Shown: in pieces, positions 48,091 through 56,913 of the stretch | Numbering within the stretch: position 1 is the first letter of the stretch | Layout: the number at the start of each line of letters is the position of its first letter | NCBI RefSeq assembly: GCF_014898815.1 | Contig: NW_026515507.1 | Coordinates: 496,001 to 560,000, forward strand | Length of the DNA: 64,000 nt | Reading direction: 5' to 3' | From: Panonychus citri | Lineage: Eukaryota; Arthropoda; Arachnida; Trombidiformes; Tetranychidae | The notes under the pieces: model-generated | The model's database searches: none | What the model saw: only the letters and a program-made list of their open reading frames with translations | Told to the model about the DNA's origin: nothing | Translations under genes and position numbers: made by a program

Positions 48091-49410
48091 ATGGGAAAAG
48101 AAAAAAAGGTAAAATTAACAGAAGAAGATCTAAACAAATGTACTCAATCCCAAATGTAGTTAATAACAAATGAATTTAGTATCAAATGTATTCTAATAAC
48201 TGTACACATTTAAAACATGTAGATCATACCAGCGTACCCATCGACAGTTGAGGGAGAAATTAAACGCTATGAAGAGGCGATAACACGAATGAGACAAGTT
48301 TTTGGGAATGAGAATGAAAAAAGATTGGACAAACCACAGATAATGAATAACCTCCATAACATGAACGACGTAACATTGAAAGAAGATATATCCATGTTGA
48401 AAACAGCAATGTTGGCACCCATGGATGACAAAGGGAAAGTGATATCCGATAAACAACTGGGCTTCTTAAGAACCAATATTAAGATGATGGAAAAATCTCT
48501 GAGTGGTGTAAAGGCTAGCGCCGAACCTGCGGTTGCCGTGCAACTTGACTCGGAAGATCCGTCCGAATCATCGGAAGATGAAGCTCTAGAAGCAATACAA
48601 CCGAAGAAGAAAAAAATTAAAAGATCGATGAACATCGACTCGAAAAAGAATAATAACCAAGAAACACCAACCAACTGGTGGTATTGGAAAACAACACAGC
48701 GTTTCTTCAGATTGATTGTAAATGGACCGGAACAAGAGAGATCCGTCAAGAAACTAACCGACATAGTTTCAAAACTCAATCGAACCTACTCACTTAAGAT
48801 AATAAGCTGGAGAAAATACTCATTAATAATAACATATTCTGAAACGGACAGAAATGAATTACAAGAAAAGATAAAATCAACAACATTGACAACTGAGATA
48901 CCTGAGTGGCGACGACCGGCCATCAAGATACTTTTTATGAAACCGCCGACAGAAGAATCCTGGAACGAATACATGGAGAGAATAATGAGACTGAATGGTT
49001 TCAGAGACAACAAACAATACAAATTAAAAACATATTTCCCAATGACAAATGGAAAATATGGGACAGTATTAGAAATAAGCCCGGCCATCAGATCGGCAAT
49101 CGAACAAAACATGAGAGGCCGAATATCGGTCGGTTATACATTCCTTACAGTCCGTGACAACTTTGATGTAATCAATTGCCGACTCTGCCAACGTTTCGGT
49201 CATATCAGAAACAAATGCAACAATCAAGCCAGATGCATCAAATGTGCTGAGAAACACACAGCCCAGAACTGCAACACTGGAGAGATAAAATGTGCATCAT
49301 GCGAGAAACGCGATCACTCAGCTTATTCACAGAAATGCCCACTTTATCGAAGTGAATTACAAATGGCAATATCATTAATTGACTACCAGTATGAATACTT
49401 AATGATGTAA
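48091..49410 (+). CDS. LINE ORF1: gag-like RNA-binding protein with three zinc knuckles
   Basis: The uninterrupted frame is 48289-49410 (373 codons). A longer version of ~401 residues results if the ATG at 48091 (MGKEKK) is spliced over a 114-bp GT-AG intron (48109-48222). The join is in phase and the frame is open from 48223. The N-terminus is charged with an acidic Ser/Glu patch and a basic KKKKIKR signal (about residue 105 of the short form). A middle region of RRM-like character follows (IISWRKYSLIITYSETDRNEL). The C-terminus has three knuckles: CRLCQRFGHIRNKC, CIKCAEKHTAQNC and CASCEKRDHSAYSQKC. ORF1 proteins coat the element RNA and act as chaperones during reverse transcription. Codon use (AGA, CGA, A-rich) matches ORF2. 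The intron is a prediction from splice signals only. Confidence 0.83.
48514..48537 (+). repeat. Hairpin motif copy 1 (in ORF1)
   Basis: GCTAGC then stem AGCGC, loop CGAACCT, GCG and GTTGCC. The middle pair is G-C. It lies in the ORF1 acidic region. Confidence 0.5.
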
Positions 49411-49978
49411 AAGCTAGCCCCAAACTGGGTTCGCCGAAGATAGACTTAAGGAAAGAAGATTAACTTCTCAAATAAGCTAATCCCGAACCAACTTAAACCC
49501 TTCCAAATCCGTGAGAATAGAAGAAGAAAGTCCTGTCAGCAAGAAAGAGAAAGCTGACTTCAACCCCAGAAAATTGAACGAATAAACATTGTAAAGAGAA
49601 TTATCTTAATTCTCACTACTTAGAACAATAGAAACTGATTGTAATCCCCTTAACTGAAACTTTGAATAAATAAAAATAAATTGAAAAACAAACACTATGA
49701 TAAGAAATAACTTAATCTTCTTAATTGAAATAAATCAGAATAGATCAGAAAACAAACACTAATCATCAACAGAAGAAACTTAACTGACAATAACGACTGA
49801 TACAATTAACAACAAGAGAAGAGGCGAATAACTATTAAACCAATAACACCTTGAGAAACACAAGGGTAAGGAGAAAAAGCGAGAATTTAGAAAAAAGAGA
49901 AGAAAACATTTATACATTGACCTCCAAGATAGAAAGCTCAACTTACAAACAAGTGAAAGTCAGAAACAATAGTGAAAA
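49411..49978 (+). other. Spacer between ORF1 and the second sense ORF
   Basis: 568 bp without an open frame. It starts with one copy of the covarying hairpin motif (49413-49435), immediately after the ORF1 stop. Overlapping AATAAA signals occur at 49665-49680, so an ORF1 transcript could end here independently of the RT. Confidence 0.6.
49413..49435 (+). repeat. Hairpin motif copy 2 (just after ORF1 stop)
   Basis: GCTAGC with stem AGCCC/GGGTT around loop CAAACT, then CGCC. The middle pair is C-G. It begins 3 nt past the ORF1 stop codon. Confidence 0.6.
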
Positions 49979-50764
49979 ATGGACCTTTCATCCAAAGAAT
50001 TATTCGAAAAATTAAAACACCAAAAATTAATCAACGAAAGTTTCTTAAAACAGTGTCCAGATACAGATACAGTACAAGAACTTCTCACTGACTTCGTACA
50101 ATTAGACCAAGACGACATCGAGGCAAAATGGCGATTGGATCAACAGCTACTCACAGGGGCGAACTTGTTCGCCGCTCATCTTACACAACAAGATCCAGAA
50201 TCGGAAGCCGCAACAGTTCAACGCCGCGTCCTTGAGTTACTAAAGGTAAAAAGCTCACAAGAGACAACAGACTTTGAAGAAGACCTTATAGACGAGGAGA
50301 TTGTAATCTACCACCCGACCAAGATCCGATGGCAGCCAAGTGACTTCTTCTCACAGAGAATTAAGAAAGTGCTGAAGGGATCAAGAAAACAAGCTAATGT
50401 CATACAAAGACCAATGACAACAGACATCATTGAAAAAATGTTCTCTGAAACTCCACCGGAGATACGAATGGCCATCATGGGATGGTACGTAATGAGCGGT
50501 ACAACTGATTACGATACGAACCTTGAAGACGAAATAAAAAATGCATTATGCAGAATAATAAGTTACGTAGAAGTCAAGAAACAACAAGGAAGAGCCGTGA
50601 TCAACGTGTTTATTAAAAAAAGGGATGATTATGAAAATTTGAAGAAAAATGAACCAACGATAAAACTTGAGACGCAAGAGATACAACTAATGGGGAAAGC
50701 GAGGTTTGGACTTTGTCACGAATGCTCAACATTGTACCAAGGCTGGCACCCGGCTCATGGCTAA
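49979..50764 (+). CDS. Unknown retroelement protein (261 codons) with C-terminal Cys/His motif
   Basis: Not recognised. An acidic, Gln/Leu-rich helical N-terminal half (LTDFVQLDQDDIEAKWRLDQ) is followed by an acidic patch (DFEEDLIDEE). A mixed alpha/beta region includes RAVINVFIKKRDDYENLKKN, which recalls the ITYSETDRNELQEKIK strand-helix of ORF1, so it may be a second RRM-like RNA-binding protein. It ends CHECSTLYQGWHPAH, a C-x2-C-x7-H-x2-H pattern that could bind zinc. The stop lies 14 bp from the stop of the convergent minus-strand ORF, so the two genes sit tail to tail. Base and codon use resemble the other element ORFs. Whether it is a standard gene of this element family or acquired cargo cannot be told from one copy. 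Confidence 0.65.
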   Translation: MDLSSKELFEKLKHQKLINESFLKQCPDTDTVQELLTDFVQLDQDDIEAKWRLDQQLLTGANLFAAHLTQQDPESEAATVQRRVLELLKVKSSQETTDFEEDLIDEEIVIYHPTKIRWQPSDFFSQRIKKVLKGSRKQANVIQRPMTTDIIEKMFSETPPEIRMAIMGWYVMSGTTDYDTNLEDEIKNALCRIISYVEVKKQQGRAVINVFIKKRDDYENLKKNEPTIKLETQEIQLMGKARFGLCHECSTLYQGWHPAHG

Positions 50765-50778
50765 AAAGCGAAAGCAGA

Positions 50779-52329
50779 TTAGGCCGTAGCTCGAACAACA
50801 CTCGGGAAATCCTCAGTAGACTGGAAAAGTACCAATGAACCAGGGGTGTAACACAACATTAACTCCTCCATTGATTCATGTATTTCACCATTATTTATCT
50901 CATAATAAAGACCGGCATCGGTCCTCAGATTAATGACGGTATGCCAACCAATTTTTACATCACCATCCTCAGGTATATGAAACCGTTCACTGACAGTCTT
51001 ACCGTTCCTCTTAAAAAGAGGAAAAACGCTGGTAAAACCAGAACGGAAATATTTTTTCTCGCGATCACCGACACGAATAGAAAACTCTTCCTCCATCTCA
51101 ATTAATAGATCCTCATCATCAAATAAAACAGGGTTCAGGTGGAAAGCGAGAATATCAGGTAGCTGCAGAATCTTTATATCATCGAGGGCACGAAAGCGAC
51201 TCCCGCAAATAGACCCATTAACCTTTCGGGAACAGGTAAGAGTCAACTCAGAAACCCAAGAGGAAGAAGTATTGATAGAATCACTTAATTGGAAGCTTTG
51301 CCCCTTATCGCAACAACTGGAAATGATATTAAAAACGGGGAAACTATAAGTAAAAGGTTGAGGATCAGATCGGCAATGCCGACAGAGGAACACCCCACTA
51401 ATAGTTATCATGAACAGATCATGGAAAGAGCGATGGTCCTGCACCAACTTCTTCACCAGATCCACGTACACAACATACTCACTACCACCGGGGGTCGAGT
51501 ATTGAGAAGAAATAAACTCAGAGAAATGACGAAGGAGACGAGTCTGATGCTCATCAAGGTCAATATCGTTGGTGGGCTTCGTTTTTGGAGGTAGCTTAAT
51601 GGATCGATTGGGCCAAAGTTTCTTCTCCAGACCTGGAGGCAGATTCTTTATGGCAAAATCCTCAATAAAAGAGGCTCTCCTGACATGCCGATAATACTCA
51701 TATAGACAACAGGTCCAAAGATAACGAGTCTCACCGACTTTTGACAACACGTTACGATCCAGAGGCGGCTTAATGGTACCTCGATTAACTTCACCAGCTG
51801 CCATGAAGAAACACTGAAAGAGACTCTTCAGAAAAAGGCGGGAATGCAACAGAGGCACCAGTGCAGCATTAAGAAAACAATGACCCCTCCAGTTGGGTAA
51901 AGGAACAACTCGGTTAGGCTGAAAAGAAAAGAAAAAAGGAATGAAAAGATTGTCGAACGCTAGCTCCAAACTGAGGTCGCGGGTTACCAAGAAAAGTTTA
52001 GGGCAGTTACAGATTATAACACGAAGCAAGTTATAACAAGCCATATCATGAGCACGAGAAAAGGAAACGTCTACGCCATGACCATGAACCAATTGCCCTT
52101 CATGGGAAAACTCGATACGACAGAGAAAAAGAGAATCGTTTTCCCGTTGATGGCGACAATAGAAAGATTTAACATCTTTGATACCCAGATAAGGCAAAGA
52201 AAAAAACTCCCGCTCCAGGCTCTGCTTTGACCCACGAATGAAGGAACCATTGAGACAATCAGTGATCACCTGCTGACGCACCCGGAGGGGAATTGAGACT
52301 TGCTTGAAAGAAGCTGGTATATCAGTCAT
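50779..52329 (-). CDS. Antisense ubiquitin-specific-protease-like protein with possible dsRNA-binding domain
   Basis: 516 codons from the ATG at 52329; a tttttag|GTCCGAG acceptor-like site lies just upstream. Residues 146-157 (NWRGHCFLNAAL) form a USP/UCH-type Cys box, with Cys151 as nucleophile. Two zinc-binding-like pairs follow, CRHC (316-319) and C366/C375, as in USP fingers. ILAFHLNP (393-400) is the conserved strand, and the His box is GWHTVINL (His463) with YYEINNGEI (Asn479/480 in the Asp/Asn position). The C-terminus (CYTPGSLVLF) fits the family's final YxLFY-like strand. Residues ~60-105 (FLCRIEFSHEGQLVHGHG, then SRAHDMACYNLL) resemble a dsRBD. No sense frame of comparable length overlaps it, so it is not a shadow. 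It fills exactly the gap between the unknown ORF and the RT ORF, and its ATG is 32 bp from the RT ATG. Substrate and role are unknown; deubiquitination is inferred. Confidence 0.72.
   Translation of the reverse strand: MTDIPASFKQVSIPLRVRQQVITDCLNGSFIRGSKQSLEREFFSLPYLGIKDVKSFYCRHQRENDSLFLCRIEFSHEGQLVHGHGVDVSFSRAHDMACYNLLRVIICNCPKLFLVTRDLSLELAFDNLFIPFFFSFQPNRVVPLPNWRGHCFLNAALVPLLHSRLFLKSLFQCFFMAAGEVNRGTIKPPLDRNVLSKVGETRYLWTCCLYEYYRHVRRASFIEDFAIKNLPPGLEKKLWPNRSIKLPPKTKPTNDIDLDEHQTRLLRHFSEFISSQYSTPGGSEYVVYVDLVKKLVQDHRSFHDLFMITISGVFLCRHCRSDPQPFTYSFPVFNIISSCCDKGQSFQLSDSINTSSSWVSELTLTCSRKVNGSICGSRFRALDDIKILQLPDILAFHLNPVLFDDEDLLIEMEEEFSIRVGDREKKYFRSGFTSVFPLFKRNGKTVSERFHIPEDGDVKIGWHTVINLRTDAGLYYEINNGEIHESMEELMLCYTPGSLVLFQSTEDFPSVVRATA
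51959..51981 (+). repeat. Hairpin motif copy 3 (opposite the antisense USP-like ORF)
   Basis: GCTAGC with stem AGCTC/GAGGT around loop CAAACT, then CGC. The middle pair is T-A: both sides changed relative to copy 2. Confidence 0.6.
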
Positions 52330-52361
52330 CTCGGACCTAAAAACGAGAAACAAAAGTAGAA

Positions 52362-55300
52362 ATGGAAGTCAAATTAATACATATAAATGCAGCGAAAAAA
52401 CATGAATCGACTCGCAAAGCGATACTACACGCAATCAATGGCCACAAGGAAATAACTTCAATCAGTGAACCGAAAACATCAAGTGCGTTAAGTTACATCA
52501 ACAATCACAACGTGTTCTGCAAAAAGCAACAAGCATTGATACTCTCACCGGACTGGACAGTGAAACCAATTTTCAACAAAACAGACTCAATATGTGCAGT
52601 GATAGTGAAAGAAATCGACACAATAATTACAGCTATATACGTTAACCCATGTAGAAGCGCGAGTATCGAGGAGAAGAACTACCAAGCAATGGGAACTATT
52701 AGGGAATTGTGCGAAAACTTCAAGGGACGAAACATGGTCTTTCTAGGTGATTGGAACACCACATCGGAAGTATGGCAAAGAGATAAAGACAAGTTTCACG
52801 CAAGTGAACGACGAAGGGTCATAATGGAGAAGTGGTTAAAAGACTATAACCTCCGACCGATATGTGACAACTTTGCAACCACCTTCAAGAGATCATTAAA
52901 CGTATTGGACATGATCTTCGTGACCAATAAGATTGAGACGATTGAGAATAAACTGATAGACGATGGTCACTCGGATCACTACAAGATAATGAGTCGAGTA
53001 AAAATGGAGAAGATTAGACCAAAAAGAAAACAGATGAGGGTGAAACGAATGGGCTCCTGGCAACTTAAAATATTAGAAATGAGAGACGACGAGATAGAAA
53101 ACAATGGACTCGAGAGACAATCACCATTGATCAAGAATTGTAAAACAATCATAAACTTCCCTGACATTCACGGGAAATGGACCTTCTCGTACAAAAAAAA
53201 GAACAGATTCCAAAGATTAGTGCAGCTCAGGAGAAAACTAGTACGAAAAACCCATAGAACAACAAGCGAGAATGATTTACTAGAAAACACGAGAAACGAA
53301 GTGAAGCGAAAAATGAAGAGTTTTTCGATCAGCCGCAAAATAAAATCGATAAAAGAAACGAAGAAACTCTGGAAAACAATTAATAAACACCTAATCAACA
53401 AACCAACACGAATCGATTGGAACATAAAAAGACTGGCAGAGAGTAGATCGGAATGGATAAAAGACTTCAGCACCAACAAACCAAAGTACCAAGACAAATG
53501 GGAAGGAATTAGAGGACAACTGAAGGAGGATGAGAAAGAAATGATAAGAAAAATGAAATTCAGAACATCCAGCTTATCAGCAGATACATTTACGGCGACG
53601 ACATGGACACGTTTCTTTGAAATCAATCGCGAAAAGATCATCGAGGTGATCGAGTGGATCTTCAGAATATCGCACGTCCCGAATATGGTTACCACATTAG
53701 GGTGCGGGTTCGTAATGAAATCAGATGGAAACTCGGTGAGAATGGTACGATCACCAAACTACTTCTACAAGATAATCGATCGAATACTAACAGATAGACT
53801 AATGGCGGTAACGGATGAACTATTGATGAAGCAGACACAATTTGGGTTCTGTAGAGAAAAAAGACGCGAAGATTATTTCTATGAAATAACGAGACATGAA
53901 GATTTCGAGAAATCAGTAATAATAAAATTGGACGTACGGAAAGCCTTTGATTGTGTGGACCTAGCCCCAATCTGGGTTCGGCTACGTCATGTAGTAGGAA
54001 TATCGACACTGATACGATCGGCATATTCGAACAGATGGCTGACCTACTATGCCGACGGGAGAAAATACTACATGAAGGACGAGTCGAATGCAGCACAAGG
54101 CACATCAACGTCACCGATACTTTTCATATTTGCGCTGGACTACGCGATAAGAAGAATAAGAACGGCTGGAGTATTCATAATAGCGTTTGCAGACGATATG
54201 ATCATGTTAACAGACCCGAGAGAAGTGAACGAAAAAATGGAGATAGTTAAGAGAGAACTAAAGAAAATCAATCTAGAAATCAATGAAAACAAAACCCAAA
54301 TGTACCAACCAAAGGAGAGGCAATGGCTGGAGATAATAGGCTTTGAGATGCCAAGAAATCGAACAACAACAGTTGAGATAAAAAGCAGAATGGTAAGAAC
54401 TTTTGAGGAGGAGATCTATCCAAAACTATCCAAAAACTGGCCTGATGTGAAGATGTTACCAAAGAACGTAAAGAAACTATTGGTGCAGACAATGTTCATG
54501 AGCAAGATATACAAACATGTACTATGGGCGACGAGAGATGACAACAGGCTGATAGAAATCATCCAAATAATCGGATCACTACTGAATCGCTTCCTGAACA
54601 GAAGTTTCCAAACCAATCGATGGCTACACATAATAGAAGGTTATGGAAATGCAGCCCAACGAGCGATTGAATTCGAATATGAATGGCAATGGAAGAAAAA
54701 AGGAGTAAATGAAGACGGAATAAAATGGATAGCGAAAGAAGAGACGAACATGGAGGAAATAATATGGAGACGGAAGGATCTTCAGGGGAGAAAGGTTAAG
54801 TATATGACATTCTACCAGAATGGGAAGGGCGGGCTGCTAATAAAAGTAGAAACAGAGAGAAACACTAATTATGTGAGATTAAATATTCCCAGAATAGAAA
54901 ACAGATACCAAATAACACTAATCGGATTAGGATGGCTAATAGACGAATATGGATCAGGAAGAACGACGATAGAATTGGATGAAACATCAACACGATACCT
55001 GAAAGGCAGCTCGAAATTCGCCAAAGGAATACGACAATTATTGAAACGCCAAGGAGAATGGACCTTCACCAATTACACTACGCCTTGGAACTGGCAAGAA
55101 GACAACACACGGGAGATTACACACCAAGGACAAACGAACAATCGATTAGAACAGGAACTGATAGTAAAGAGAAAAGCGAAGGAGAAAATGAAACAATTGT
55201 ACATCAAAGGCAAATCCAAATTCAACATATTCAACTTTGAACTGGGAGACAAACTCACCGACACCAAAATTTGGCTAATGACGAAGATAACGGGTTACAA

Positions 55301-55502
55301 GTTTAGACCGAAATGTTGTGGGAAAGCCTACCAGACAGTCGACCACTATGTATTCGAATGCGAATGGATGAAAAAGGAAATACCGGACATAGAGGAAATT
55401 TTCAAAAAAAGGATAAGCGAATGGCACAGGGGAGAAGTAACCAAAGCAAAGAAATTTTATAAATTGTTGCAAGAAAAAGCTAAATTGTACCGTGGTCGAT
55501 GA
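52362..55502 (+). CDS. LINE ORF2: APE-type endonuclease and reverse transcriptase
   Basis: 1,046 codons without a break. The N-terminal ~225 residues form an exonuclease-endonuclease-phosphatase domain: ISEP (catalytic Glu), FLGDWNTTSEVW (Asp/Asn), NVLDMIFVTN and GHSDHY (Asp-His). The reverse transcriptase follows: motif A IIKLDVRKAFDCVD, motif B NAAQGTSTSPILF, motif C AFADDM, motif D-like LEINENKTQM. Near the C-terminus is a Cys/His cluster, CCGKAYQTVDHYVFEC (about residue 985), of the kind that ends Jockey/I-clade ORF2 proteins. The protein nicks target DNA and copies element RNA from the nick. No RNase H motif is evident. All catalytic residues are present, so the protein should be active. 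It starts 32 bp from the divergent antisense gene. Minus-strand open frames within it are shadows. Confidence 0.93.
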   Translation: MEVKLIHINAAKKHESTRKAILHAINGHKEITSISEPKTSSALSYINNHNVFCKKQQALILSPDWTVKPIFNKTDSICAVIVKEIDTIITAIYVNPCRSASIEEKNYQAMGTIRELCENFKGRNMVFLGDWNTTSEVWQRDKDKFHASERRRVIMEKWLKDYNLRPICDNFATTFKRSLNVLDMIFVTNKIETIENKLIDDGHSDHYKIMSRVKMEKIRPKRKQMRVKRMGSWQLKILEMRDDEIENNGLERQSPLIKNCKTIINFPDIHGKWTFSYKKKNRFQRLVQLRRKLVRKTHRTTSENDLLENTRNEVKRKMKSFSISRKIKSIKETKKLWKTINKHLINKPTRIDWNIKRLAESRSEWIKDFSTNKPKYQDKWEGIRGQLKEDEKEMIRKMKFRTSSLSADTFTATTWTRFFEINREKIIEVIEWIFRISHVPNMVTTLGCGFVMKSDGNSVRMVRSPNYFYKIIDRILTDRLMAVTDELLMKQTQFGFCREKRREDYFYEITRHEDFEKSVIIKLDVRKAFDCVDLAPIWVRLRHVVGISTLIRSAYSNRWLTYYADGRKYYMKDESNAAQGTSTSPILFIFALDYAIRRIRTAGVFIIAFADDMIMLTDPREVNEKMEIVKRELKKINLEINENKTQMYQPKERQWLEIIGFEMPRNRTTTVEIKSRMVRTFEEEIYPKLSKNWPDVKMLPKNVKKLLVQTMFMSKIYKHVLWATRDDNRLIEIIQIIGSLLNRFLNRSFQTNRWLHIIEGYGNAAQRAIEFEYEWQWKKKGVNEDGIKWIAKEETNMEEIIWRRKDLQGRKVKYMTFYQNGKGGLLIKVETERNTNYVRLNIPRIENRYQITLIGLGWLIDEYGSGRTTIELDETSTRYLKGSSKFAKGIRQLLKRQGEWTFTNYTTPWNWQEDNTREITHQGQTNNRLEQELIVKRKAKEKMKQLYIKGKSKFNIFNFELGDKLTDTKIWLMTKITGYKFRPKCCGKAYQTVDHYVFECEWMKKEIPDIEEIFKKRISEWHRGEVTKAKKFYKLLQEKAKLYRGR
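53961..53982 (+). repeat. Hairpin motif copy 4 (in the RT domain)
   Basis: CTAGCCC, loop CAATCT, GGGTT, CG. Same stem as copy 2. It lies just downstream of RT motif A. Confidence 0.55.
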
Positions 55503-55570
55503 ACATATGACCACTAGAGAGCAGCACTACGAGGCTGTTCAGTCATATGACGACCGTAAAGGTCTGAAAG

Positions 55571-55947
55571 AAATTAAAAATTTTATTAATCTGGTCTTTC
55601 TTTTCTTCCTCATTTCCATTGAGTCTCTTTGATGATCCGTTTCTTTTTCTAAATCTCATTGGTTTTTTCGTTTCTCTTTCTCTCTCTTTTTTTGGCTTAT
55701 TTTGTTTCTATTCTAATCTTTGCTTCTCTGTGTAATTGTTTTCGTTTTCGTGTTGATTTGCTTGAAATTTTGTTCTAATTCTAACACTTGACAACGTAAC
55801 ACACTTTTATTTTCCTTGAATCGTGTTTTTCTTTTTCTTTTTTATTTAGTGTCTATTTCTCTTTCTTTTCTATTCTGCTTCTTGTTCTCTTTTAGGTTTT
55901 TTACATTTTCACATTACCTTAACAACAAGAAGTAATCACATCTCGAG
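55571..55947. promoter_or_regulatory. UBE2R 5' flank, pyrimidine-rich
   Basis: T/C-rich sequence immediately 3' of the retroelement and leading into the UBE2R start codon. It presumably contains the promoter and 5' UTR; cctttta/ttttag acceptor-like sites occur near 55890. The retroelement is thus inserted a few hundred bp upstream of this gene in the same orientation. Confidence 0.45.
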
Positions 55948-56913
55948 ATGGGACAACCTTCGGGTCCAACTGCATCTGCTTTAAGAGCCCTTTCTATGGA
56001 GTTTAAATCTCTACAAGAAGAACCAGTTGAAGGTTTTAGAGTTAAATTAGCTGATGATGATAATTTATTCATATGGGAAGTGGCAATATTTGGTCCACCA
56101 CATACTCTCTATGAGGGAGGATATTTCAAGGCCAATATGAAGTTTCCAATTGATTATCCTTACAATCCACCATCACTTAAGTTCCTTACTAAAGTTTGGC
56201 ATCCAAATGTTTACGAAAATGGTGACCTTTGTATATCTATTTTACATCCTCCCGTTGATGATCCACATTCGGGTGAACTTCCATGTGAAAGATGGAATCC
56301 AACTCAAAATGTTCGAACTATTTTGTTAAGTGTAATCTCTCTGCTGAATGAGCCAAACACCTCGTCGCCCGCTAATGTCGATGCTTCCGTCATGTATAGA
56401 CGATGGAAAGATTCAAAAGGCAAAGATAAAGAATATGAAAATATAATTAGAAAACAAGTGACGACTACTCATAATGAAGCAGAAAAAGATAATGTCGTGG
56501 TGCCAACAACAATCGAGGAATATTGTATTAAACATAAGTCTAAACCACCCGAGATGGAGGCCGATTTAGCTGATTTCTATGATGATGATTATGGAGACAT
56601 GGACGATGACGATGATGATCTCGAAGAAACCGATCAAGGTTAGTTTGTTTTTCCTCTTCATTGCAATTTTCTTCTTCCATCCAATCAACTAAAGCTTATT
56701 GATTAATACAATAATTTACGCACTTGGTAAGATCAAAAAGAGGAAAAATGAGCCTCACATGGAAACAGCTCATGCTCAGCATAGTTAATTTTAATTTTTT
56801 GTTTATACTAGAATCAGCTGATGTTTTCTTTTTCTAATTCTTTATTTCTTCATTCTCTCCCTCTCTCAACAGAAGACTTCAATGACAATGAAGATTCGGG
56901 GAATGGGATGTAA
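55948..56913 (+). CDS. UBE2R2: CDC34/UBE2R-type ubiquitin-conjugating enzyme E2 R
   Basis: Two exons, 55948-56638 and 56873-56913, giving 243 residues (human UBE2R1/2: 236-238). The UBC fold is complete: FEGGYFKA-type LYEGGYFKANMKFPIDYP, HPNVY (85-89) and catalytic Cys95 in NGDLCISILHPP. The 12-residue acidic insertion (DDPHSGE) next to the active site is diagnostic of CDC34/UBE2R and UBE2G. The C-terminal tail is acidic (DDDYGDMDDDDDDLEE), continues in exon 2 and ends EDSGNGM, comparable to the vertebrate DDSGNEES tail; this tail docks the basic canyon of cullin in SCF E3 ligases. The enzyme makes Lys48 chains on SCF substrates such as CDK inhibitors. The last exon encodes only 13 residues. 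R1 and R2 cannot be distinguished in an arthropod. Confidence 0.94.

Larger units (their letters stand above)
47960..55570 (+). mobile_element. Non-LTR (LINE-like) retrotransposon unit with extra sense and antisense genes
   Basis: Limits are approximate: composition changes near 47.95-48.0 kb, and the 3' end is placed in the A/T-rich tail around 55.56-55.58 kb. Target-site duplications could not be identified. Contents in order: a gag-like ORF1 with three CCHC knuckles (48091-49410), AATAAA signals (49665 on), a second plus-strand ORF (49979-50764), a minus-strand protease-like ORF (50779-52329) and an APE-type endonuclease plus reverse transcriptase ORF (52362-55502). No LTRs are seen. The endonuclease-RT architecture and knuckle-bearing ORF1 place the backbone in the Jockey/I-type LINE assemblage. 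No RNase H motif was recognised. All frames are open, so the copy is young and may be active. Confidence 0.8.

Noticed and set aside
53168..54114. Minus-strand open frames inside LINE ORF2
   Set aside because: They overlap intact RT and linker sequence and have no domain; unlike the 50779-52329 frame, a long sense ORF explains them.
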